This document shows positions 1 through 5,818 of a stretch of 6,264 bases of DNA, piece after piece. Each line of letters begins with the position of its first letter. Within the stretch, counting starts at the first letter, position 1. Below the pieces are notes generated by a model, which was given only the letters and a program-made list of their open reading frames with translations, did no database searches and was not told where the DNA came from. The stretch comes from JAMXLO01 sp041487355. Lineage in GTDB: Bacteria > Pseudomonadota > Alphaproteobacteria > Acetobacterales > Acetobacteraceae. The stretch lies in NCBI GenBank assembly GCA_041487355.1, contig JBGPND010000267.1:1-6264 (forward strand). The letters are read 5' to 3'. A program made the position numbers and the translations under genes.

Positions 1-32
1 CGCTGCCGCCTATGTGGGGCCGCCAAGGTAGC

Positions 33-39
33 GGAAAGG
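33..39 (+). promoter_or_regulatory. Probable guaB ribosome binding site
   Basis: GGAAAGG ends 11 nt before ATG 51. The spacing is a little long, but it is the only purine-rich stretch in the 50 bases available and it argues for ATG 51 over ATG 12. No promoter can be judged because the window starts only 50 bases upstream. Confidence 0.45.
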
Positions 40-50
40 CCCTCCCGCCC

Positions 51-1544
51 ATGGCGCTCGATATCCCCCACACGCAGACCACTACCCGCGTCGAGGAAGC
101 CCTCGCCTTCGACGACGTGCTCGTCGTACCGGCCTACTCGCAGGTCCTGCCCTCCGCCACCGACACGCGCACCCGCCTCACCCGCGCCATCCCGCTGAAC
201 ATCCCGATCATCTCCGCCGCCATGGACACCGTCACCGAGGCCTCCATGGCGATCGCCATGGCGCAACTGGGCGGCCTCGGCGTCATCCACAAGAACCTCG
301 AACCCGACGAGCAGGCCGCCCAGGTCCGCCGCGTCAAGAAATTCGAGTCCGGCATGGTGGTGAACCCGCTCACCATCCACCCCGACGGGACGCTCGCCGA
401 CGTCAAGGCGCTGATGAACACCCACCACATCAGCGGCGTCCCGGTGGTCGAGCGCGACACCAACCGCCTGGTCGGCATCGTCACCAACCGCGACGTCCGC
501 TTCGCCTCGGACCCCACGCTGAAGGTGTACGAACTCATGACGCGGGAGAACCTGGTCACCGTCACCGCCGGCGTCGCCCCCGACGAGGCCCGCCGCCTGC
601 TCCACCGCCACCGCATCGAGAAGCTGCTGGTGGTCGATGACGCCTACCGCTGCGTCGGCCTGATCACCGTCAAGGACATGGACAAGGCCGAGACCCATCC
701 GCTCGCCAACAAGGACGAGCTGGGCCGGCTGCGCGTCGCCGCCGCCACCGGGGTGGGGCCGGAGGGCCACACACGCGCCCGCGCCCTGATCGCCGCCGAG
801 GTGGACGTGATCGTGGTCGACACCGCCCACGGCCACTCCCGCGGCGTGCTGGACGCGGTCGCCAACATCAAGAAGTTCTCCAACGCCGTGCAGGTGATCG
901 CCGGCAACGTCGCCACGCCCGAGGGCGCACTCGCGCTGATCGAAGCCGGCGCCGACGGCGTGAAGATCGGCATCGGCCCCGGCAGCATCTGCACCACCCG
1001 CGTCGTCGCCGGCGTCGGCATGCCGCAGTTCACCGCGGTGCTGGAATGCGCCGCCGCCTGCCGCGAGGCCGGCGTCCCCGCCATCGCCGATGGCGGCATG
1101 CGCACCTCCGGCGACATCGTCAAGGCGATCGCCGCCGGGGCGGACGCGGTGATGATCGGCTCGCTGCTGGCCGGCACGGACGAAGCGCCGGGCGAGGTGT
1201 TCCTGTATCAGGGGCGCTCCTACAAGTCGTATCGCGGCATGGGCAGCATCGGCGCCATGGCGCGCGGCTCCGCCGACCGCTACTTCCAGCAGGACATCAA
1301 GGACCAGTTGAAGCTGGTGCCGGAGGGCGTCGAAGGCATGGTTCCTTACAAGGGCCCGGTCGCCCAGGCGATCCACCAGCTTGTGGGGGGGTTGAAGGCC
1401 GGCATGGGCTATACCGGCAGCCGCGACATCGCCGAGCTGCAGCGCAACACCCGCTTCCGCCGTGTCACCGGCGCCGGCCTGCGCGAAAGCCACGTCCACG
1501 ACGTGGCGATCAGCCGCGAGGCGCCCAACTACCGCCAGGACTGA
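51..1544 (+). CDS. guaB: Inosine-5'-monophosphate dehydrogenase
   Basis: Cytosolic IMP dehydrogenase: oxidises IMP to XMP with NAD+, the committed step of GMP synthesis, normally as a tetramer/octamer. The 497-residue product is full length for bacterial GuaB. Residues 15-35 carry the conserved N-terminal block (EALAFDDVLVVPAYSQVLP). Two CBS domains lie between the barrel halves at about residues 99-213 (VGIVTNRDVR, then VGLITVKDMDKAE). The barrel resumes with DTAHGHS (257-263), GNVAT (285-289) and the catalytic loop GPGSICTTR with the nucleophile Cys314. IADGGMR (345-351) and YKSYRGMGS (391-399) bind the IMP phosphate, and ARGSADRYFQ holds the flap Arg410-Tyr411 pair. The C-terminal ESHVHD...PNYR block is intact. 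ATG 51 is preferred over in-frame ATG 12 because homology begins just after it and a purine-rich GGAAAGG lies at 33-39; nothing Shine-Dalgarno-like precedes ATG 12. It is the first gene of a probable three-gene transcript. Confidence 0.97.
   Translation: MALDIPHTQTTTRVEEALAFDDVLVVPAYSQVLPSATDTRTRLTRAIPLNIPIISAAMDTVTEASMAIAMAQLGGLGVIHKNLEPDEQAAQVRRVKKFESGMVVNPLTIHPDGTLADVKALMNTHHISGVPVVERDTNRLVGIVTNRDVRFASDPTLKVYELMTRENLVTVTAGVAPDEARRLLHRHRIEKLLVVDDAYRCVGLITVKDMDKAETHPLANKDELGRLRVAAATGVGPEGHTRARALIAAEVDVIVVDTAHGHSRGVLDAVANIKKFSNAVQVIAGNVATPEGALALIEAGADGVKIGIGPGSICTTRVVAGVGMPQFTAVLECAAACREAGVPAIADGGMRTSGDIVKAIAAGADAVMIGSLLAGTDEAPGEVFLYQGRSYKSYRGMGSIGAMARGSADRYFQQDIKDQLKLVPEGVEGMVPYKGPVAQAIHQLVGGLKAGMGYTGSRDIAELQRNTRFRRVTGAGLRESHVHDVAISREAPNYRQD
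1537..1540 (+). promoter_or_regulatory. Ribosome binding site for the CTG-started methyltransferase gene
   Basis: AGGA lies inside the last codons of guaB and is separated by 7 nt from CTG 1548. This is ideal Shine-Dalgarno spacing. No comparable signal sits before the only conventional start in that frame, GTG 1686 (preceded by gaccgccgtgcc). The site therefore helps choose the upstream, non-ATG start and suggests that ribosomes finishing guaB reinitiate here. Confidence 0.55.
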
Positions 1545-1547
1545 CGC

Positions 1548-2942
1548 CTGACCCCCGCCGCGCGGATCGCCGCCACGATCGAACTGCTTGCCGCGATTGA
1601 TGGCGCCCCTGAGCGGCCGGCCGATGCCGTCGCCAACGACTTCTTCCGCGCCCGCCGGTTCATCGGATCGGGCGACCGCCGTGCCGTGTCGGACCGCGCG
1701 TGGCACGTCCTGCGCGCCTATCGGCGTCTGACTTGGTGGCTGGCCGACCGGCCGACACCGCGGCTGCTGGTCGCCGCCTCGCTGCTGCTGGAAGGCGGCG
1801 CGCTGGCGGATGTCGCGTCGGCCTTTTCCGGCGGCCAATTCGCCCCCGCGGCACTGGCGCCATCGGAGCAGGCGGCGCTGCGCCGCCTCCAGGGCCGCAC
1901 GCTCGACCATGCCTCCATGCCCGACGCGGTGCGGCTGGAAATGCCGGACTGGCTGCTGCCGCTGCTCTCCGCGCGCTTCGGTGAAGCCGAGCTGGCCGCC
2001 CTGCTGCAGCCCGCGCCGCTCGATCTCCGCGTCAATCTGCTGAAGGCCACGCGCGAGGCGGCGCGCGCCGCGCTGGCCGCCGAGGGGCTGGAAGCCACCC
2101 CGACGCCGCTCTCGCCCTGGGGCCTGCGTATCGAAGGCCGCCGCCAGGTCACCACCGGCCCGGCCTTCCGCTCGGGCCTGGTGGAGATCCAGGACGAGGG
2201 CAGCCAGCTCGTCGCCGCGCTGACCGATGCTCGGCCTGGGATGCGGGTCGCCGACTGGTGCGCCGGGGCCGGGGGAAAAACCCTGGCGCTGGCGATGATG
2301 ATGCAGAACCGCGGCCAACTGCTCGCCTGCGACGTCTCCGCCGCGCGGCTGGACGGCGCGGTCCGCCGCCTGCGCCGCGCCGGCGTGCACAATGTGGAGC
2401 GCCACCTGATCGAGCCGGGCGACAAATGGGCCAAGCGCCGCGCCGGCAGCTTCGATCGTGTGCTGGTGGACGCGCCCTGCACCGGCACCGGCACCTGGCG
2501 GCGCAATCCCGACGCCCGCCTGCGCCTCACCGAGGCCGATCTGGCGGAGCTGCTGCCGAAGCAGGCGGCGATCCTGGACCAGGCCGCCCCCCTGGTTCGC
2601 AGCGGCGGCCGTTTGGTCTACGCTACCTGTTCCCTGCTCTCCGAGGAGAACGAGGACCAGGTGACCGCATTCCTCGCCCGCCACCCCGGCTTCGCCCTGG
2701 TCCCGCTCGCGCGCGCCTGGCCATTCGACTCTGCACCGCCCAAAGGAGCCTCCGTCATGGCCGGGCTTGTCCCGGCCATCCCTAGAAGCACCAGTGTCAC
2801 GACGGATGGCCGGGACAATCCCCGGGTCGAGCCCGGGGACGGCCATGACGGGGAAAGAGACCCGGGCGATTACCTGTCCCTCAACCCGGCCCGCCACGGC
2901 ACCGACGGGTTCTTCGCCGCGGTGCTGGAGCGGCGCGCATGA
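1548..2942 (+). CDS. RsmB/NOP-family rRNA (cytosine-C5)-methyltransferase, probable CTG start, in-frame palindromic insert
   Basis: SAM-dependent RNA m5C methyltransferase, most likely acting on 16S rRNA; the exact target base cannot be read from sequence. Numbering from CTG 1548 gives 464 residues. Residues 1-160 form a helical N-terminal region resembling the NusB-like part of RsmB. The Rossmann catalytic domain follows: SAM motif I DWCAGAGGKT (236-245), motif IV DAPCTGTGTWRRNPD (308-322) with Cys311, and motif VI VYATCSLLSEEN (357-368) with the catalytic nucleophile Cys361. The terminal block YLSLNPARHGTDGFFAAVLER is typical of the family. No ATG, GTG or TTG exists in frame between the guaB stop and GTG 1686, yet translation of 1548-1685 gives a family-like N-terminus (TPAARIAATIELLAAI...DFFRARRFIGSGDRRAV), so the short GTG version (418 residues) would lose conserved sequence. 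Residues about 402-435 are encoded by an inserted repeat between the catalytic core and the last block. The stop overlaps the next start (ATGA). Confidence 0.88.
   Translation: MTPAARIAATIELLAAIDGAPERPADAVANDFFRARRFIGSGDRRAVSDRAWHVLRAYRRLTWWLADRPTPRLLVAASLLLEGGALADVASAFSGGQFAPAALAPSEQAALRRLQGRTLDHASMPDAVRLEMPDWLLPLLSARFGEAELAALLQPAPLDLRVNLLKATREAARAALAAEGLEATPTPLSPWGLRIEGRRQVTTGPAFRSGLVEIQDEGSQLVAALTDARPGMRVADWCAGAGGKTLALAMMMQNRGQLLACDVSAARLDGAVRRLRRAGVHNVERHLIEPGDKWAKRRAGSFDRVLVDAPCTGTGTWRRNPDARLRLTEADLAELLPKQAAILDQAAPLVRSGGRLVYATCSLLSEENEDQVTAFLARHPGFALVPLARAWPFDSAPPKGASVMAGLVPAIPRSTSVTTDGRDNPRVEPGDGHDGERDPGDYLSLNPARHGTDGFFAAVLERRA
2752..2851 (+). repeat. Dispersed palindromic element (MAGLVPAI type) inserted in frame in the methyltransferase gene
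   Basis: This roughly 100 bp element is built of nested inverted repeats. CCGTCATGGCC at 2752-2762 is the exact reverse complement of 2841-2851. The 15-mer TTGTCCCGGCCATCC at 2767-2781 is the exact reverse complement of 2804-2818. Two local hairpins are also possible: ATGGCCGGG (2757-2765) with CCCGGCCAT (2771-2779) around a 5-nt loop, and TCCCCGGG (2819-2826) with CCCGGGGA (2832-2839) around a 5-nt loop. In the methyltransferase frame it reads VMAGLVPAIP...DGRDNPRVEPGDGHDG, the peptide I know as the translation of an abundant alphaproteobacterial intergenic repeat. The host frame stays open across it. The element boundaries are set by the outer inverted repeat and may be a few bases off. Confidence 0.85.
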
Positions 2943-3508
2943 TCACGATCCGCCGCGCCCGGCCGTCGGACGCCATCGCCATCGGTGCGGTCCACGTGGC
3001 GGCCTGGCGCAGCACCTACGCCGGCATCCTGCCGGACGGCTTCCTGGCTCGGCTCTCCGTCCCCCGCCAGGCGGCGCACTACGACGCGGCGATACGCTCC
3101 TCCACCGCGGTGTTCGTCGCCGCCGCCTCGGGCGCCGACGTGCCCCCGGGAAGCGGCTCGCGCATCGTTGGCTTCACCACCGCCGGCCGCGCCCGCGGCG
3201 GCGAGATCGGCGGCCAGCGCCTGGCCGAAGGCGAGGTGGAGACGCTCTACGTGCTGGACGACTGGCGTGACCGCGGCGTGGGCCGCAAGCTGATGCGCGC
3301 CGCCGCCGCGCATCTGGCCGAGACCGGCTGCAAGTCCTGCTTCGTCTGGGTGCTGCGCGACAACCCGAGCCGCTGGTTCTACCAGCGCCTCGGCGGCAAG
3401 CCGGCGGCGGAGGCGATGATCCAGTTCGCCGGCCAGAAGGTGGCGCAGACAGCGTTCGTGTGGGATCCGATCGAGCGCCTGCTGGCGGCCTCGCCGCAGG
3501 AGTCGTAG
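2939..3508 (+). CDS. GNAT-family N-acetyltransferase
   Basis: Probable acetyl-CoA-dependent N-acetyltransferase of 189 residues, cytosolic, substrate unknown. The N-terminus ITIRRARPSDAIAI is the usual beta1-alpha1 opening of GNAT proteins, followed by VHVAAWRSTYAGILP, which is common in the RimI-like/YafP-like branch. Motif A is ETLYVLDDWRDRGVGRKLM (101-119), with the acetyl-CoA pyrophosphate loop R-D-R-G-V-G at 110-115. Motif B is seen in DNPSRWFYQRLGGK (141-154), where Tyr148 is in the usual catalytic-acid position. The start ATG 2939 overlaps the methyltransferase stop as ATGA, which implies translational coupling. The gene ends 6 nt from the convergent SLOG/membrane gene. Its presence after the methyltransferase may be lineage specific; a ribosomal-protein or small-molecule substrate is equally possible. 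Confidence 0.88.
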   Translation: MITIRRARPSDAIAIGAVHVAAWRSTYAGILPDGFLARLSVPRQAAHYDAAIRSSTAVFVAAASGADVPPGSGSRIVGFTTAGRARGGEIGGQRLAEGEVETLYVLDDWRDRGVGRKLMRAAAAHLAETGCKSCFVWVLRDNPSRWFYQRLGGKPAAEAMIQFAGQKVAQTAFVWDPIERLLAASPQES

Positions 3509-3514
3509 GCCGCG

Positions 3515-5368
3515 CTACCCGGCCTCCACCACCTTCACCCGGAACATCCGCGCCCAGCCGTCCACTTCCTGCAGCATCGTGATCGCCACGCCGTGGGTAA
3601 TCGCGCCCAGCTCCTGCGACGCCAACGGCTGAGTCAGATCGAGCTTGCCCAACCGCTCTGCCGCCCGCCGCATCACGCCGGACATGTGACGCGACTGGCC
3701 GGCCAGTAATTGCAGCTCGGCATAGGCGCGGATGCCGACGAAGGCAGCGCCGAAGGTGGGCAGCACGATCGTCAGCCACTCCAGCCAGACCGGTGGCTCG
3801 TGCCCGCCCCGCATCAGCCAGAGCTTGCCCAACACCAGGATGGCAACCACGGCGAACAGGCCCTCGCCGATGCGCACCAGCCTGCGGCCAGCCTTGTCGT
3901 ACTGCGCCAGCCGCCCGCCGTGGTAGTGCAACTGGTCCAGCACCAGATCGTCCAGCACCATCCGGCGGATGTCCTCCAGCCTCGCCGCATCGAACCGCCC
4001 GCGCGGCAGGGGCGTCGCGCGCATGATCGCGCCGAAGAACCATGCCACCCACGCCGCCCGATCGGGCTCCGCGTGTTCGTCGTCCGCCTCCTCGGCCAAC
4101 ATCGCGATCGCCCGGCCCGGCAGCGACCAGCCGAGCGGCGCCAGCGCCTGCTGCTTGCGGCACAGCTCGGCGAGCAGCCGGTAGTCGATCCAGTGCTGAT
4201 GCCAGTCGCGCCAGGTGTTGACCACGAGCAGTGCCAGGATCAGCAGCAGCGCGACCGCCTCGCCGCAAGCCGTCAGCCATCCGACCCACCGGATCTGCAA
4301 CGCCAGCGATGTCGAGGCGCAGAACAGCGACAGCGCCACCAGGGCGAACACCCAGACGTATACCGAGCGGTACCGCTGGCCGTGCCCATAGGCAAGATCG
4401 TCGGGTAGCGAATAGCTGGCGTTCCAGGCGATCGCGACGGGATCGCTCGGCGTCGGTCGCTCCGGCGCCTTCGGTGGCCGCCAGGATGCGGCAGTGCGCA
4501 GCAGCCACGCATGTGCCTGCCACAGCCTGTTGGCGGGCAACGCGCGCTCCTGGAGATACGCCAGATGCGGCGCGGGCGGTGTGGGGCGGATGCTGTGGGT
4601 CAGGCGTTCGATGAACGAGTGCCGATGGTGCGGGCGCGCCAGCGTGGGCGGCAGGATCAGCCGCGCCAGATACCGGCGCAGTTCCATGCCGGCGGGCGTC
4701 ACGGCCCGGTTGGGGCGCGGCTCGACGGTGTCGTTCAGCCAGACCGGTTCGGCCGGTTGCTCCGCGTGGATCCACCAGACCGGCGTGCCGGCCTCGGCCG
4801 CGAAACGCACGGTGTCGAAGGTGCCGCCGCGGCCTTTCGGCGGCTTGCCGTCCCAGATGGCGATCAGCACGTCGCAGTTGCGCACGATGAAGCGGCCGAC
4901 GGCTTCGTAGGAGCGCGCTTCGTCGTAGATGCCGTCTGCCGGCCGATCGCGTGCACCGTCCAGCTCCAGCCGATCCTCACCGGCCCAGGCGAGCATGTCG
5001 CGGAACTGCTCGACGCTGGCGTCGGTGCGGAAGTCCTTCTCGTACTCCGCCTGCGCGAACGGCATCGGCACGATGAGTGAGAAGCCCTCATCGTGCGCCG
5101 CCTGCGCCGCGAGCCGATCGGCGCCCTCAGCGAGGGGCGAGAGGCAGCGGAATGCCGTCCGCACCGCGCCGTCCGGTTCCTGGGCATATGCCGCGCGCGC
5201 CGCCTGCTTTGCTGCGAGCTGCTCGGCTTCCTGCCGGACGAGGCGCAGGATTTCGGCCACCTGATCGCCCAGCCGCGGAAGCTGGTCATCCGAGAGATCG
5301 CGCGCACCGGTGATCCCGACGCGTAGCACGAGCGACGGGCGGAGCGGCGGCACTGTCATCTTGCTCAT
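3515..5368 (-). CDS. SLOG (LOG/DprA/TRPM-like) domain protein with four-helix SLATT-like membrane region
   Basis: Predicted nucleotide-ligand sensor coupled to a membrane effector, 617 residues from ATG 5368. Residues 13-202 look like a Rossmann-type SLOG domain: LRVGITGARDL (15-24) with the glycine-rich first loop, LSPLAEGADRLAAQAA (76-91), LIVPMPFAQAEYEKDF (98-113), then DVLIAIWDGKPPKGRGGT (166-183), with the GGT ligand-loop signature, and GTPVWWI (194-200). Residues 203-320 are a Pro/His/Arg-rich linker. Hydrophobic helices follow at about 336-357 and 362-384, then a conserved-looking WHQHWIDYRLLAELCRKQ (389-406); a second pair lies at about 502-518 and 527-547, followed by an amphipathic tail. 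The WxxYRxxAE pattern after a helix pair recalls SLATT (SMODS/SLOG-associating 2TM effector) proteins. Such fusions are known from comparative genomics of conflict systems; the effector action, perhaps membrane disruption, is inference. No signal peptide. Another in-frame start at 5452 adds 28 low-complexity residues without homology-like features; ATG 5359 is also possible. Confidence 0.75.
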   Translation of the reverse strand: MSKMTVPPLRPSLVLRVGITGARDLSDDQLPRLGDQVAEILRLVRQEAEQLAAKQAARAAYAQEPDGAVRTAFRCLSPLAEGADRLAAQAAHDEGFSLIVPMPFAQAEYEKDFRTDASVEQFRDMLAWAGEDRLELDGARDRPADGIYDEARSYEAVGRFIVRNCDVLIAIWDGKPPKGRGGTFDTVRFAAEAGTPVWWIHAEQPAEPVWLNDTVEPRPNRAVTPAGMELRRYLARLILPPTLARPHHRHSFIERLTHSIRPTPPAPHLAYLQERALPANRLWQAHAWLLRTAASWRPPKAPERPTPSDPVAIAWNASYSLPDDLAYGHGQRYRSVYVWVFALVALSLFCASTSLALQIRWVGWLTACGEAVALLLILALLVVNTWRDWHQHWIDYRLLAELCRKQQALAPLGWSLPGRAIAMLAEEADDEHAEPDRAAWVAWFFGAIMRATPLPRGRFDAARLEDIRRMVLDDLVLDQLHYHGGRLAQYDKAGRRLVRIGEGLFAVVAILVLGKLWLMRGGHEPPVWLEWLTIVLPTFGAAFVGIRAYAELQLLAGQSRHMSGVMRRAAERLGKLDLTQPLASQELGAITHGVAITMLQEVDGWARMFRVKVVEAG

Positions 5369-5815
5369 ATCGTCACTGGCAATCGGACAGTAAGACGACG
5401 CCCAACAATTGCCGCTGCCAGACGACACGCCGGACACACTGCATAACTGCATCCCGGCTGGGGCGTGTTCCCGGATGCCGCGGCACCGTAAGCAATCAAT
5501 CGGACACGGAGTTTCACCGAGTGCACACAGAGTTTCGCAGAGTAGACATCGTTAGCGCTTCGCGCGCATACGACGGCTGGCTTCGCGCGAAGCGCAATCG
5601 ATACTTCTCAGTGAAACTCTGTGGGCACTCGGTGAAACTCCGTGTCCGATTGATTGCTTGCTTGCTCACGTCCATGAGCGGCAAAAGCAAGCCTGCGTTA
5701 TAGAATTCGACAACCGCATCCGATTCATACATTGCTGGACGTCGCCTATTTGCGCGTGCCGGCCCTCGACTGCCGGCTGGACCGCCTCGACCGCTCGCTG
5801 AGCCGCGCGGGCGGA
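5369..5815. other. Intergenic region between the SLOG/membrane gene and the TPR gene
   Basis: This 447-base stretch has no convincing intact gene. Bases 5369-5489 are the upstream region of the SLOG/membrane gene; I see no clear -35/-10 pair or strong Shine-Dalgarno before ATG 5368. Bases 5490-5659 are a long inverted repeat. Bases 5660-5734 are AT-richer than anything else in the window and include three TTGC units at 5654-5665. Bases 5735-5818 have codon-like G/C third positions on the plus strand but no start or stop of their own. Confidence 0.7.
5490..5659. repeat. Long near-perfect inverted repeat with nested inner hairpin, MITE- or REP-like
   Basis: Left arm 5490-5542 and right arm 5607-5659 are reverse complements over 53 nt with three mismatches, one of which (5537/5612) would be a G-U pair in RNA; the outer 35 pairs (5490-5524 with 5625-5659) are perfect. 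The 64-nt centre holds a second perfect stem, GCGCTTCGCGCG at 5555-5566 with 5584-5595. Each arm contains two copies of a 13-mer, GAGTTTCACCGAG (5509-5521) and GAGTTTCGCAGAG (5530-5542), at a 21-nt period. The arm is less GC-rich than the neighbouring genes. It has no transposase gene and no obvious target duplication, so it may be a non-autonomous mobile element, a dispersed intergenic repeat, or the gene for a structured RNA. On the minus strand it lies between the TPR stop and the SLOG/membrane start. Confidence 0.85.
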
Positions 5816-5818
5816 TCA
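5735..5818 (+). pseudogene. Possible remnant of a coding sequence
   Basis: Read on the plus strand from CTG 5735, these 28 codons give a plausible peptide (LDVAYLRVPALDCRLDRLD...) and 25 of the 28 third positions are G or C, as in the real genes of this window; the opposite frame through the same bases is poor by this measure. The segment begins just where the AT-richer stretch ends and runs into the TPR stop without a stop of its own. It may be a gene fragment left by rearrangement, or chance. I do not recognise a family. Confidence 0.2.

Noticed and set aside
12..50. Upstream ATG 12 as the guaB start
   Set aside because: The extra 13 residues are not GuaB-like and no ribosome binding site precedes it; ATG 51 has GGAAAGG upstream.
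1386..1392. Run of seven G in guaB as possible slippage or frameshift site
   Set aside because: The conserved guaB reading frame continues intact through it (LVGGLKAGMGYTG), and no alternative frame offers a sensible product.
1046..1600. Plus-strand 184-codon open frame overlapping guaB
   Set aside because: Arg/His-rich shadow of the conserved guaB barrel in another frame.
2268..2283. G5A5C3 run in the methyltransferase gene as a possible programmed frameshift
   Set aside because: It encodes the conserved SAM motif AGAGGKT in the main frame; no downstream alternative frame looks coding.
3174..4775. 533-codon minus-strand open frame overlapping the SLOG/membrane gene
   Set aside because: It is Arg/Ala/Gly/Pro-rich low-complexity translation in another frame of the same strand, typical of GC-rich shadows, and also crosses into the acetyltransferase gene; the 3515-5368 frame has clear domain motifs.
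5369..5452. 28-residue N-terminal extension of the SLOG/membrane protein from a start at 5452
   Set aside because: The extra residues are Ser/Gly/Cys-rich and unlike the family, whose homology begins right after the ATG 5368/5359 region; kept only as an alternative start.
5521..5703. Plus-strand 60-codon open frame within the inverted repeat
   Set aside because: Its sequence is the translation of the two repeat arms and it has no coding character beyond that.
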